Positions 9,251 to 17,582 are shown, counted from the stretch's first letter. The stretch is DNA of 64,000 nt from Burkholderiales bacterium (GCA_947487165.1 CANKWX010000006.1:21708-85707); one strand, 5' to 3'. The notes: generated by a model from the letters alone, not told the origin. Translations and numbers: made by a program.

Positions 9251-9844
9251 ATGAAGCGCTTGCTCTTGATTCTGTCTGTGGCCTTGGGTTTGACCGGTTG
9301 CGGCTACAACGATATCCAGGTCGCCGACGAGTCGACCAAGTCGGCCTGGTCCGAGGTGCTCAACCAGTACCAGCGCCGTTCCGACCTGATCCCCAACCTG
9401 GTCAACACTGTCAAGGGTTATGCGGCCCAGGAAAAGGACGTGCTGACCCAGGTCACCGAGGCGCGTTCGCGGGTTGGCCAGATCAAGGTTGACCCGTCCA
9501 ATCCCGAGTCGCTCAAGCAGTTTGAGTCGGCCCAGCGTGACATGGGCAGCGCCCTGTCTCGTCTGCTGGTGGTCTCCGAGAACTATCCGCAACTGAAGTC
9601 GGACCAGAATTTCCGCGAACTGCAGGCGCAGCTCGAGGGCACCGAGAATCGCATCACCGTGGCCCGCAAGCGCTATATCGATGCGATTCAGGCCTTCAAT
9701 GTCATGGTTCGCCAGTTCCCGGTCAACCTGACCGCCATGGTCTTTGGCTACAAGGACAAGCCTCAGTTCGCGGTCGAAAACGAGCGCGAGATCTCGAAGG
9801 CGCCCACCGTGAACTTCGGCGCGCCGGCACCCGCTGGCAAGTGA
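9251..9844 (+). CDS. lemA: LemA family lipoprotein
   Basis: A 197-residue LemA protein. The N-terminus is a lipoprotein signal peptide with lipobox LTGC (Cys at residue 17), so it is probably anchored in a membrane facing the periplasm. The rest is helical with the family signature NQYQRRSDLIPNLVNTVKGYA and ARKRYIDAIQAFNVMVRQFP. The start is ATG 9251, preceded by GGAGG at 9238-9242. It is followed 45 bp later by two TPM-domain genes, a common lemA-TPM-TPM arrangement in betaproteobacteria. The molecular role of LemA is not established. Confidence 0.93.
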   Translation: MKRLLLILSVALGLTGCGYNDIQVADESTKSAWSEVLNQYQRRSDLIPNLVNTVKGYAAQEKDVLTQVTEARSRVGQIKVDPSNPESLKQFESAQRDMGSALSRLLVVSENYPQLKSDQNFRELQAQLEGTENRITVARKRYIDAIQAFNVMVRQFPVNLTAMVFGYKDKPQFAVENEREISKAPTVNFGAPAPAGK

Positions 9845-9889
9845 TCAGTCAGACGCGACAGGCGCGGTGAGCGGCTTGACGGCGGTGAC

Positions 9890-10924
9890 ATGACAGCAGC
9901 GATTCTTCAGGCTTCGGATTGCAGGCGAGTGCCTGCTCGAGGCCTGCTGTTGGTCGTGCGGGCATGGCTGCTGCTGATCACGACCTGCGCGGCGTTGCTG
10001 CTGGCGGGCGGCGCGGCTGCGCAATCGCTGGTGGCCGTGCCGCCCCTGACGGCACGTGTCACTGACCTGACCGGGACCTTGTCAGCGCCCCAGAAGGCGC
10101 GACTCGAGGCTGAGCTTGCGGCACTTGAGCAGCGCAAGGGATCGCAACTGGTGATCCTGATCGTGCCGACCACCCAGCCCGAGGTCATCGAAGACTATTC
10201 GATACGGGTGGCCGAGGCCTGGAAGATCGGACGCGGCAAGGAGCGCGCGCAGAGCGATACCGGTAACAAGCGCGCCACCGCCATCGACGACGGTGTGCTG
10301 ATCCTGGTTGCCAAGAACGATCGCAAGGTCCGCATTGAGGTGGGTTATGGCCTGGAGGGCGCGATTCCGGATGCGATCGCCAAACGCATCATTTCGGACG
10401 GGATCACGCCGCGCTTTCGCGAAGGTGATTTTTTCGGTGGGCTCAACGCGGCAGTCGATCTGCTCACGCATCGCATCGACGGCGAGGACCTGCCAGCGCC
10501 GCGTCAGCCTGGCGCCGGCGCTGACGACGAAGGGCCGATGGCCCTGGTGCCGCTGCTGCTCGGGTCTTTCATCATCGGCATCGTGGTTTCGCAGATGCTC
10601 GGACGCTTTATCGGCGCTGCAGTGGCCGGCGGTGGTGCTGGCCTTGCGTCGGCAACTGCCCTGTCGTCGGGTCTGTTCGGTGGTGTGATCGGCGTCGGTA
10701 TCTTCGCCCTGGTGCTGGCCGCTGGCGGCAGCCGAGGTGGCGGCGGCGGCGGAGGAGGAGGGGGAGGGTTGCAGCCGATGGGGCGTCGCACTTACCGCCA
10801 GGGACCGGTGATCATTCCCGGCGGCTTCGGCGGTGGAGGTGGCTTCGGCGGCGGTGACGGCGGCGGGTTTGGCGGGGGCGGTGGTGGCGGCTTCGGCGGA
10901 GGAGGGGCCTCAGGTGGATGGTGA
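9890..10924 (+). CDS. TPM-domain (YgcG-type) membrane protein with Gly-rich tail
   Basis: A 344-residue secreted or membrane protein. A hydrophobic segment at residues 20-45 ends in GGAAAQS (signal peptide or anchor). The TPM domain follows at about 50-195: VTDLTGTLSAPQKARLEAELAALE, QLVILIVPTTQP, RKVRIEVGYGLEGAIPDAIAKRII and REGDFFGGL. Two membrane segments lie near residues 215-285, then a long glycine-rich tail with GGGFGG repeats. TPM domains face the periplasm and are often paired with LemA; their biochemical role is uncertain. The homopolymeric glycine codons make the tail prone to slippage. Confidence 0.9.
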   Translation: MTAAILQASDCRRVPARGLLLVVRAWLLLITTCAALLLAGGAAAQSLVAVPPLTARVTDLTGTLSAPQKARLEAELAALEQRKGSQLVILIVPTTQPEVIEDYSIRVAEAWKIGRGKERAQSDTGNKRATAIDDGVLILVAKNDRKVRIEVGYGLEGAIPDAIAKRIISDGITPRFREGDFFGGLNAAVDLLTHRIDGEDLPAPRQPGAGADDEGPMALVPLLLGSFIIGIVVSQMLGRFIGAAVAGGGAGLASATALSSGLFGGVIGVGIFALVLAAGGSRGGGGGGGGGGGLQPMGRRTYRQGPVIIPGGFGGGGGFGGGDGGGFGGGGGGGFGGGGASGGW

Positions 10925-11450
10925 TCGTGTTCCGATGACGCCCCGCTACGGCCTCTTCCGGTGGCTGTATCACATGTGGATTGGCCCGATGCATGTGCGA
11001 GCGGTGTTCAACCGAGAAGCGTTTTCTCGGATCGAACAGACGATTGCACAGGGCGAGCGAGACCATCATGCCCAGCTGCGCTTTGCGGCCGAATCCTCCC
11101 TTGGCACCCCAGAGTTGTGGCGTGAAGTCAATGCACGCCAGCGTGCAGTCGATGTCTTCTCCAGCCTGCGGATCTGGGATACCCACGACAACAACGGCGT
11201 GCTGGTCTATTTGCTGTGGGCCGACCATGCGATCGAAATCGTGGCCGACCGGGGTGCCACGGCGAAGATCGACCCGGCGGTCTGGGAGTCGGCCTGCGCA
11301 CAGTTCACCAACGCTTGCCGCGATGGTCGGCATGTGGAAGGCGTGATCTCGGCAATCGATACGATCAACCAGGCACTCGCCAAAGCATTTCCGTCGGGCG
11401 GTATCGACACGCCTGACGAGTTGCCCAACGAGCCCTTGATCCTGCGTTAG
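10914..11450 (+). CDS. Second TPM-domain protein
   Basis: About 178 residues with a shorter TPM-type domain and no signal peptide: FSRIEQTIAQGERDHHAQLRFAAESSL, RAVDVFSSLRIWDTHDNNGVLVYLLWADHAIEIVADRGA and VEGVISAIDTINQALAKAFP. This matches the cytoplasmic or peripheral TPM proteins that follow the larger TPM gene in lemA clusters. Two starts are possible: GTG 10914 with GGAGGGG just upstream (overlapping the previous gene by 11 bp), or ATG 10935 without a clear ribosome-binding site. I prefer GTG. The 3' end overlaps the convergent next gene by 4 bp. Confidence 0.85.
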   Translation: MDGDRVPMTPRYGLFRWLYHMWIGPMHVRAVFNREAFSRIEQTIAQGERDHHAQLRFAAESSLGTPELWREVNARQRAVDVFSSLRIWDTHDNNGVLVYLLWADHAIEIVADRGATAKIDPAVWESACAQFTNACRDGRHVEGVISAIDTINQALAKAFPSGGIDTPDELPNEPLILR

Positions 11451-11971
11451 TGGATGCCGGTGGTGCGTGCCGCGACCGGCGCAATCAGTGCCTTGGGTCG
11501 GGCGAGGATGACCGAACCCACGGCCGGGTTTGTCCGGCTTTCCTGCAATTCGGTATCGATGATTGACTGCGCTGCGGCAAGCGTCGTGCGCCCGCTCAGC
11601 AGTGCAAGGCAGGCCTCGGTATCACGCTCGATGCGATAGCCGGATGACAGCGCTCGGGCAGCTTCGTCCAGTCGCGCCGCGGTATTGTGCGGCTCGCAGG
11701 CCGCGATCTCGGCCCGGAAGGCCTCGACCTCGACTTTGAGCCGATAGGCTCGGCTCAGGTAGTAGCGGGCCATATGTACGATCGCGCCGCCTCGCCAGAA
11801 CTGCTTGCAGTGTTCGAGTTCGTGAATCACAGTTGGTCGGTCTGAAGCGAAATCGGACCGGATGATGACGAACACGCCCATGCTCAGGCCGATCAGCCGC
11901 CCAGGCATCCGCTCGACGGCCAGCACTGGCACTGGCAGGACTTTCCAGAGACGTTCCATCAGAATCTTCAT
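11447..11971 (-). CDS. Small HELEH-motif protein, putative zinc metallopeptidase
   Basis: A 174-residue protein of no family I can name. Residues about 48-54 read VIHELEHCKQF, an HExxH zinc-binding motif. About 24 residues later KVEVEAFRAEI could supply a third glutamate ligand, a layout seen in small gluzincin-like peptidases. The N-terminus has weak hydrophobic character (KVLPVPVLAVERMPGRLIGLSMGVFVII) but no clear signal peptide. The C-terminal 70 residues are Ala/Arg-rich and unremarkable. It is convergent with the TPM gene by a 4-bp overlap. Activity and substrate are unknown. Confidence 0.65.
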   Translation of the reverse strand: MKILMERLWKVLPVPVLAVERMPGRLIGLSMGVFVIIRSDFASDRPTVIHELEHCKQFWRGGAIVHMARYYLSRAYRLKVEVEAFRAEIAACEPHNTAARLDEAARALSSGYRIERDTEACLALLSGRTTLAAAQSIIDTELQESRTNPAVGSVILARPKALIAPVAARTTGIH

Positions 11972-12062
11972 GATCGGTCAGCAGCAATTTTCGTGCCGAG
12001 GGTTCGCCGAACGCTGCAAGTGACTGATCCGGAAGAATGTGTGAATTGTCGAGAAAGGTATT

Positions 12063-13346
12063 GTGAAACCGACTGTAAAGAAAACCGACACTTTCATGGC
12101 ACGAGTTCGGAGCGCGCCCGAATCGTTCATGGTCCTGCAGGCGTTTTTGGCTGGTACATCGGTCCGGCACGCGACGCGTGGCAGGGGGCACCGTCTGGCT
12201 GCAGGCGGGCTGCTTCTGGTCGTGTCTATGGCACTGCATGCGCTGGTGGTCGTGCGTCTCGCCGGGCAGTGGGGTGGGGCGCCCAGCCTGCCAATGAAGG
12301 ATCCGACGCCGATTCAGATCGTGCTGCTCAAGCCTGATTCACTGCAACGTGAGTTGGCGCCGGCCGCGGCACAGCCAAAGCCCGCAGCCGACGTTCGCGG
12401 TGCGCAGATCGTCCCAGCGTCGAAGACGCCTCGTGCTGCCGCGCCCGCAGCGCTTGATCAGAGCGCATCCTCGGCGATCATGCCGTCGGTCGCAGTCTTG
12501 AACGAGCCGGTGTTGTCAGTAGAGTCGCCGAGCGAGTCAGCGAACTCGGGCGACCCCACAGAGGCGCCTGGGGCGCTGGCGTCGGCCCATTCGGGGCTGG
12601 TTTCAGACCTATCGCCCGAGGGGCTGGCCGTGGGGAATGTACCGATTGAGGCTGGGGCAGGCGCCATTTCTGAGCCGCCGCTGCCAAGCCTGCCCGGGTC
12701 GCGCACTCAGCGTTTCCGAGTTTACTGGGGGGATTTTTCGAAGCAGCAGTCGGTGGCCCGACTCGACTATCGGCTGGTCAACCATGGCGATCGCTACGAG
12801 CTGCGCACCGACGCGCGGGCCGAGGGTCTGATTTCGCTGGTGTATTCGGGCACGCTCAGTCAGGTCAGCGTGGGGGTCCTGGGGCCCAATGGGCTTGAGC
12901 CTGCGCGCTATGCCGAGATCCGCAGCAAGTCCTCTGAGCGGGTAGTCGACTTCGATCGCAAGCTCGGTCAGCTGATGTCGCTTGACGGCAGTCCGCCCGT
13001 GCCGATGCCGGTCGGCACCCAGGACAGGCTGTCGGTGTTCTATCAGCTGGGCCTGATGATGCGTCGCGAACCGTCGATGGTGACCGCCGGGCAGGTCATC
13101 GAGATGCCGGTGGCCTCGATGCGAGCGGTGCAGCGTGAGCGGTTTGTTGTGGTGGGCGAGGAAATGCTGATGGCGCCGGGCGGCCCGATCAGGACGCTGC
13201 ACTTGCAGCGGCCGGTGCCAGCCGGTACCCGCGATCCCCGGATCGACCTCTGGTTGGGGTACGATTTCGAGATGATGCCGGTGCGCCTGCGTCTTGAAGA
13301 GTCGTCCGACCGGGTGCTCGATCAGGTGATCGACCGGGCGGGCTGA
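12063..13346 (+). CDS. DUF3108 domain-containing protein with N-terminal membrane anchor
   Basis: A 427-residue protein. A single membrane segment near residues 45-65 (LAAGGLLLVVSMALHALVVVRLAG) is followed by a Pro/Ala/Ser-rich linker to about residue 215. A C-terminal DUF3108 domain (RFRVYWGDFSKQQSVARLDYRLV through DPRIDLWLGYDFEMMPVRLRLEE) then lies in the periplasm. The anchor-plus-proline-linker layout recalls TonB-like proteins. DUF3108 has no agreed function. The start is GTG 12063 with AAAGG 5 bp upstream; ATG 12096 is the alternative. Confidence 0.85.
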   Translation: MKPTVKKTDTFMARVRSAPESFMVLQAFLAGTSVRHATRGRGHRLAAGGLLLVVSMALHALVVVRLAGQWGGAPSLPMKDPTPIQIVLLKPDSLQRELAPAAAQPKPAADVRGAQIVPASKTPRAAAPAALDQSASSAIMPSVAVLNEPVLSVESPSESANSGDPTEAPGALASAHSGLVSDLSPEGLAVGNVPIEAGAGAISEPPLPSLPGSRTQRFRVYWGDFSKQQSVARLDYRLVNHGDRYELRTDARAEGLISLVYSGTLSQVSVGVLGPNGLEPARYAEIRSKSSERVVDFDRKLGQLMSLDGSPPVPMPVGTQDRLSVFYQLGLMMRREPSMVTAGQVIEMPVASMRAVQRERFVVVGEEMLMAPGGPIRTLHLQRPVPAGTRDPRIDLWLGYDFEMMPVRLRLEESSDRVLDQVIDRAG

Positions 13347-13467
13347 GTTGAGATCACCGCGGCGCGATCGGTCGACGCCAACAACATCGAATCGCAGCCG
13401 GTCAATCCAGGTCCGCAAGCCCCGGGTCCGCATTCAATGCATGTCTGCAGTAATTCAGGAGTCGTAA

Positions 13468-13881
13468 ATGGCTGACACCGATGACCGCCCCGGCGGACTC
13501 AATGTGCTGGGCGGGCCCTTGCTGGCCTGCTCATACGATCCGCTGACCGGGTTTTTTCGCGACGGCTGCTGCGACACTGGCGTCGACGATGTCGGCAGCC
13601 ACACGGTTTGCGCGCGCGTCACCGCCGACTTCCTGGCCTTCAGCCGCAGCCGCGGCAACGACCTGTCGACCCCCCGGCCCGAGTATCGCTTCAAGGGCCT
13701 GGTGGAAGGCGACCGCTGGTGCTTGTGTGCTGCGCGCTGGCTCGAGGCCTATGAGGCCGGCATGGCGCCGCCGGTAGTGCTCGAGTCGACCCATGAAATG
13801 GCGCTACGCATCGTGCCGCTGCAGGCGCTTCTCGCCCACGCCTGGGGTCAGCGCCCCGAGCGCTATCGCAATGCCGACTGA
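13468..13881 (+). CDS. DUF2237 family protein
   Basis: A 137-residue cytoplasmic protein, cysteine-rich with conserved segments LNVLGGPLLACSYDPLTGFFRDGCCDTG, HTVCARVTADFLAFSRSRGNDLSTP, GDRWCLCAARW and VLESTHEMAL, which define DUF2237. Cys pairs (GCC, CLC) suggest metal or redox chemistry, but no function is established. Its stop is 24 bp before the start of the metallohydrolase gene, so they are likely co-transcribed. Confidence 0.88.
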   Translation: MADTDDRPGGLNVLGGPLLACSYDPLTGFFRDGCCDTGVDDVGSHTVCARVTADFLAFSRSRGNDLSTPRPEYRFKGLVEGDRWCLCAARWLEAYEAGMAPPVVLESTHEMALRIVPLQALLAHAWGQRPERYRNAD

Positions 13882-13905
13882 TTGTTCGACCCGGAAAACG
13901 CCGCC

Positions 13906-14556
13906 ATGAAACTGATGATCGTGCCAGTGACCCCTTTCCAGCAGAACTGCTCGATTCTGGTTGATGAGACCACCGGGCAGGCGGTGGCGATCGACCCAGG
14001 CGGCGACCTTGACCGCATCGACGAGGCGCTCAAGACCGCCGGCGGAAAACTCGAGAAGGTGCTGCTGACCCACGGCCATATCGATCATTGCGGTCAGGCT
14101 GCCGAGTTTGCGCGCCGCCATGGCGTGAAAATCGAGGGGCCTCATATTGATGACAAGTTCTGGATCGATCAGCTGCCCGCTCAGGGGCAGCGCTTCGGCA
14201 TGCCGCCGCTAGAGGCTTTCGAGTCCGACCGATGGCTGAACGACGGCGATACCGTGCATTTCGGCAATATTGATCTGACCGTGGCGCACTGCCCGGGTCA
14301 CACCCCGGGTCACGTGGTGTTCTTCCAGCCCGAGACCCGGCTGGCAGTGGTCGGCGACGTGCTCTTTCAGGGTTCGATCGGGCGCACCGACTTTCCGCGC
14401 GGCAACCACCAGCAGCTGCTCGACTCGATCGTCCAGCGCCTGTGGCCGATGGGCGATGACGTCGCTTTCGTGCCGGGCCATGGGCCGATGTCGACCTTCG
14501 GCGATGAGCGAGCGAGCAATCCGTTCGTGAGTGACGAGGCGCTCGGGGCGAACTAG
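13906..14556 (+). CDS. Metallo-beta-lactamase-fold hydrolase, glyoxalase II-like
   Basis: A 216-residue protein with the dinuclear metal-binding motif THGHIDHCGQ (residues about 55-64). Downstream metal ligands are in HCPGHTPGHVV, VVGDVLF and FVPGHGPMS. The architecture matches the short YcbL-type glyoxalase II-like hydrolases, which cleave thioesters such as S-lactoylglutathione. It lacks the C-terminal substrate-binding domain of classical GloB, so the true substrate is open. The start is ATG 13906, 24 bp after the DUF2237 stop. Confidence 0.9.
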   Translation: MKLMIVPVTPFQQNCSILVDETTGQAVAIDPGGDLDRIDEALKTAGGKLEKVLLTHGHIDHCGQAAEFARRHGVKIEGPHIDDKFWIDQLPAQGQRFGMPPLEAFESDRWLNDGDTVHFGNIDLTVAHCPGHTPGHVVFFQPETRLAVVGDVLFQGSIGRTDFPRGNHQQLLDSIVQRLWPMGDDVAFVPGHGPMSTFGDERASNPFVSDEALGAN

Positions 14557-14621
14557 CCCCGTTCTATTGCCATCCGGGTTCTCCGGATGGGCTCAGCACG
14601 TAGGAAACGTGACATTTGTCA

Positions 14622-14638
14622 TGTCGGTGAAATTTACA
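14622..14638 (+). promoter_or_regulatory. TGTCGG-N5-TTTACA motif, distal copy
   Basis: A perfect TGTCGG-TGAAA-TTTACA. The same 6-5-6 pattern recurs upstream of both PEP-CTERM paralogs. The outer triplets TGT and ACA form a dyad of the type bound by enhancer-binding proteins. Its position about 280 bp from the promoter is far, so this copy may be auxiliary. Confidence 0.45.
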
Positions 14639-14840
14639 GTGGGGCCATTCAGGCGCCGGCTGTGCCTTGAGCCGCTTAAGCTCGGATCTCGGCTGGTTTG
14701 GTGGGGCTGGCGGGTCAGGAAGCGTGTTTTACCATCCGTAAGGATTAGTTTTCGGGATTTGAGGGACGAGCTGCGGGTTTGAGTGTGAATGGGGCGGGTG
14801 GGTTAAACCGGTCGGAGCCTGAATAGTGTGAGTTTTCGCA

Positions 14841-14857
14841 CGTCGGCGGTTTTTACA
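14841..14857 (+). promoter_or_regulatory. Candidate upstream activator site, proximal copy, PEP-CTERM gene 1
   Basis: CGTCGG-CGGTT-TTTACA, one base off the motif found intact at 14622 and 17566. It ends 62 bp before the -24 element; the matching copy before gene 2 ends 64 bp before its -24 element. That matched spacing is the main reason to call it functional. Confidence 0.55.
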
Positions 14858-14888
14858 TCGCCTCCTTTGGGGACACTGCAATGATAGC

Positions 14889-14901
14889 TAATTTATTGAT
14901 A
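14889..14901 (-). promoter_or_regulatory. IHF-consensus site, PEP-CTERM gene 1
   Basis: Read on the minus strand this is TATCAATAAATTA, a full match to the IHF consensus WATCAANNNNTTR. It lies between the candidate activator site and the -24/-12 promoter, where IHF bending normally acts in sigma-54 systems. Confidence 0.6.
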
Positions 14902-14919
14902 TTTAATGATTTATTTATC

Positions 14920-14935
14920 TGGCACGGCCTGTGCT
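14920..14935 (+). promoter_or_regulatory. Sigma-54 (RpoN) -24/-12 promoter, PEP-CTERM gene 1
   Basis: TGGCAC at -24 and GTGCT at -12 with the invariant GG-N10-GC spacing. Against TGGCAC-N5-TTGC only the first T of the -12 element differs. The ATG at 14983 is 48 bp downstream of the GC, leaving a short leader with AAGGA as ribosome-binding site. Confidence 0.75.
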
Positions 14936-14982
14936 AATGAATGCTTGCCCCGCGATTGGCGGGTAAATTTTAAGGAAAAGAA

Positions 14983-15531
14983 ATGTCATTCACTTTTGCA
15001 AAAACTGCAGCAGCACTCGCTGTCATTGCCGCGTGTTCGAGCGCTGCCCAGGCCGCGCCTCTGAACGGCAGTATTTCATTCATTGGCTTCGCGTCCCCGA
15101 ATCCTTCGGTCCTCGTTTGCACCGCATCACCCTGCACGCTTGCAAATTGGACGGGTCTGGATTTCCCCGCTTCCTCACCCAATGCTTTCTATTCTGCTAC
15201 GACCGGATCCTTCGCGACTGTCATGGGGGCGTCGGGGCAGGGGACTTTCAGCGACACCACCTTCACTTCGCCCGGCCAGCTCTTTTCTGCGGGTGGCGTG
15301 ACGTTCAACTGGACAAGTGTCACCACTAGCGGCGACGGTACGACTTGGGGTGCTACTTTTATTGGCACTGCGACTGCTAGCGGTTACGACGCGACTGCCA
15401 TGAAGCTGTCGTTTTCGAGCCAAGGTGCCGGTACGAGTTGGTCGGCTGAAACTGTTCCTGTCCCGGGTACCATCGCCCTGCTGGGCCTCGGTCTTGCCGG
15501 TCTTGGTCTGACCCGCCGCAAGAGCGCCTGA
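14983..15531 (+). CDS. PEP-CTERM sorting-domain protein, paralog 1
   Basis: A 182-residue exported protein. It has a signal peptide of about 25 residues (AAALAVIAACSSAAQA, cut before APLNG). A Ser/Thr/Gly-rich, probably beta-rich body follows, with a conserved Cys pair in VCTASPC. The C-terminal sorting signal is VPVPGTIALLGLGLAGLGL then RRKSA: a Pro motif, a membrane segment and a basic tail, the layout recognised by exosortases. The usual PEP is PVP here. The protein should be processed and retained at or exported to the surface or matrix. It is roughly 70 percent identical by eye to the protein at 17705, which it matches without obvious gaps in the mature part. Expression is predicted to be sigma-54 dependent. 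The molecular function of the body is unknown. Confidence 0.88.
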   Translation: MSFTFAKTAAALAVIAACSSAAQAAPLNGSISFIGFASPNPSVLVCTASPCTLANWTGLDFPASSPNAFYSATTGSFATVMGASGQGTFSDTTFTSPGQLFSAGGVTFNWTSVTTSGDGTTWGATFIGTATASGYDATAMKLSFSSQGAGTSWSAETVPVPGTIALLGLGLAGLGLTRRKSA

Positions 15532-15547
15532 TCACATCTCGCCCAAT

Positions 15548-15577
15548 GAAAAACGGCGCCCTCGGGCGCCGTTTTTC
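15548..15577. terminator. Strong bidirectional terminator
   Basis: A perfect 14-bp inverted repeat (GAAAAACGGCGCCC and GGGCGCCGTTTTTC) with a 2-base centre. It gives a GC-rich stem with a T-run in both directions, so it can end the PEP-CTERM gene on the plus strand and glnS on the minus strand. Confidence 0.9.
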
Positions 15578-15594
15578 ATTCCCGCAAAGCCCGC

Positions 15595-17424
15595 CTACTT
15601 CCCCGCGCCCCACGAATCCTTCAGTGTCACCGCCCGATTGAATACCGGCCTGTCTGCTCGGTGCTCAACCCGATCCGCCACAAAGTAGCCATGCCGTTCA
15701 AACTGAAACCGGTCCTCCGGTTTTGCCTGCGCCAGCGACGGTTCCAGATAGGCCTGAACCACCTGCAAGGCCTGTGGATTCAGGCAATCCAGCGGATTTC
15801 GCCCGCCCGCATCAGGGGCGGATTCGGTGAAAAGCCGGTCGTAGATCCGCACTTGCGCCGGCAGGCCATGGCGCACCGACACCCAATGGATATTGCCCTT
15901 GACCTTGTAGAGGTCGGCCCCGGGCGTGCCCGACTTTGAATCCGGGAAATAGTTGGCCAGCACTTTGGTCACCCGGCCGTCGGCATCCGCCTCGAAGCCG
16001 GTGCACTCGATCACGAAGCCGTAGCGCAGTCGCACCCGGTTGCCCGGAAAGAGCCGGAAAAAGCCCTTGGCCGGCTGGGCCATGAAGTCTTCGCGTTCGA
16101 TCCAGAGTTCGCGGGTCAGCGGGAAATGCCGCAGGCCGCGCTCGGGCTGGTGCGGATGGACCGGTGCACTGCAGGCTTCTTCCAGCGACTCCGGGAAATT
16201 CACGAGTTCGAGCCTGATCGGATCGAGCACCGCTGCGGCGCGCGCTGCACTTGCATCCAGATCGTCCCGCAGCGCCTGCTCTAGCACCGCGGGTTCCACC
16301 CATTGGCTGGCCTTCGATACGCCGATGCGCTCGCAAAAGAGGCGAATCGACGCCGGCGTATAGCCGCGTCGGCGCAATCCCACCAGCGTCGGCATACGCG
16401 GATCGTCCCAGCCGACGACCGATTTCGACTGCACCAGTTCCTGCAGCTTGCGCTTGCTGGTGACGGTGAAGGTCATGTTCAGGCGCGCAAACTCGATCTG
16501 CCGGGGCAGCGGTCGCTGAAAGAATCCGCCTTCGGCCACCCGCTCCAGGATCCAGTCGTAAAACGGCCGATGGTCCTCGAATTCGAGCGTGCACAGCGAA
16601 TGGGTGATGTTCTCGAGCGCGTCCGACAGCGGGTGCGCATAGTCGTACATCGGATAGATCGACCAGGCGTCGCCGGTGCGATGGTGATGGGCATGCCGGA
16701 TCCGATACAGGATCGGGTCGCGCAGATTGATATTGGGCGAGCCCATGTCGATGCGAGCCCGCAGCACATGCGAGCCCTCGGGCTGGCTGCCGGCGCGCAT
16801 CTCGCGCAGCAGCGCGAGGCTCTCGTCGGCGGGCCGATCGCGAAATGGCGAGTTGGTGCCCGCTTCGGTCAGGGTGCCGCGGCGCTCGCGGATCTGATCG
16901 GCAGTCTGCGAGTCGACATAGGCATGACCCGACTGCACCAGGTATTCGGCAAAGCGGTAGAAGTGCTCGAAGTAGTCGCTTGCGTAATAGAGATTGGACT
17001 CTGGCGTGGTGCCGACCGGTGCGGCGTCCCAGCCGAAACCGAGCCATTTCACGGTCTCAAGGATCGAATCAACGTACTCCTGGTCTTCCTTGACCGGGTT
17101 GGTGTCGTCAAAGCGCATGTGGCAGCGCCCGGCGTAGTCGATTGCGAGTCCGAAGTTCAGGCAGATCGATTTGGCATGGCCGATATGCAGATAGCCGTTG
17201 GGCTCGGGCGGAAACCGCGTGCGGATCTTCGCCGGATCGATCGCACCATTGGCATGTTGGTCTGCAGTCGTGGGATGGCCGGCCCAGCGGCGTTGGGCAT
17301 AGGTGCCGGCGGCCAGATCACTGTCGATCGCCTGCCGGATGAAGTTGCTGGTGCGCGCAGCGCCCTCGGCGTCGGATGAGGCGCCGGGCGAGTCTTTTGA
17401 GGATGTTTTGGGCGATGTAGACAC
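15595..17424 (-). CDS. glnS: Glutamine--tRNA ligase
   Basis: About 609 residues. It charges tRNA-Gln with glutamine in the cytoplasm. Class I signatures: FPPEPNGYLHIGHAKSICLN (HIGH motif) and VTSKRKL, the KMSKS-equivalent (MSKRKL in E. coli, with Met replaced by Thr here). RFDDTNPVKEDQEYVDSI and WDDPRMPTL are conserved in GlnRS. The C-terminal beta-barrel anticodon domain covers roughly residues 395-600. The frame opens at TTG 17463; GTG 17424 is a more usual start, and both give a polar Ser/Pro-rich N-terminus. It lies between the two PEP-CTERM paralogs on the other strand, and its promoter region overlaps the control region of paralog 2. Confidence 0.95.
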   Translation of the reverse strand: MSTSPKTSSKDSPGASSDAEGAARTSNFIRQAIDSDLAAGTYAQRRWAGHPTTADQHANGAIDPAKIRTRFPPEPNGYLHIGHAKSICLNFGLAIDYAGRCHMRFDDTNPVKEDQEYVDSILETVKWLGFGWDAAPVGTTPESNLYYASDYFEHFYRFAEYLVQSGHAYVDSQTADQIRERRGTLTEAGTNSPFRDRPADESLALLREMRAGSQPEGSHVLRARIDMGSPNINLRDPILYRIRHAHHHRTGDAWSIYPMYDYAHPLSDALENITHSLCTLEFEDHRPFYDWILERVAEGGFFQRPLPRQIEFARLNMTFTVTSKRKLQELVQSKSVVGWDDPRMPTLVGLRRRGYTPASIRLFCERIGVSKASQWVEPAVLEQALRDDLDASAARAAAVLDPIRLELVNFPESLEEACSAPVHPHQPERGLRHFPLTRELWIEREDFMAQPAKGFFRLFPGNRVRLRYGFVIECTGFEADADGRVTKVLANYFPDSKSGTPGADLYKVKGNIHWVSVRHGLPAQVRIYDRLFTESAPDAGGRNPLDCLNPQALQVVQAYLEPSLAQAKPEDRFQFERHGYFVADRVEHRADRPVFNRAVTLKDSWGAGK

Positions 17425-17565
17425 AGGGGAAGGGGGGCGTCGCGTGGGGTGAAAGGGGTGCAAACCGGCGAACGAACGGCCTGTCTGGAGGCTGAAGACC
17501 GCCGTTGCCCTGATTGTAACGGTGTCGGCGCCATTGCCGCTTGAAGGCGGAAAACGCGGACGAAG

Positions 17566-17582
17566 TGTCGGCTGGCTTTACA
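17566..17582 (+). promoter_or_regulatory. Candidate upstream activator site, PEP-CTERM gene 2
   Basis: TGTCGG-CTGGC-TTTACA, an exact repeat of the 6-5-6 motif seen at 14622 and nearly at 14841. It ends 64 bp before the -24 element, almost the same spacing as in front of gene 1. Confidence 0.55.

Larger units (their letters stand above)
14557..14982 (+). promoter_or_regulatory. Upstream regulatory region of PEP-CTERM gene 1
   Basis: This 426-bp gene-free stretch starts with an 8-bp perfect hairpin without T-run (14570-14577 and 14583-14590), perhaps a weak terminator for the hydrolase. It then carries two copies of a TGT-N11-ACA-like motif (14622-14638 and 14841-14857), an AT-rich block at 14881-14918 containing an IHF-consensus match, and a sigma-54 promoter at 14920-14935. 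The AT-rich block stands out sharply against the GC-rich surroundings. I see no protein-coding gene in it. Confidence 0.75.

Noticed and set aside
10504..10791. Minus-strand proline-rich frame opposite the TPM gene
   Set aside because: The poly-proline is the antisense of poly-glycine codons in the TPM protein tail; there is no start signal or family match.
14531..14782. Plus-strand 83-residue frame upstream of PEP-CTERM gene 1
   Set aside because: It starts inside the hydrolase gene, crosses a hairpin and has no recognisable sequence; the region is better read as regulatory DNA.
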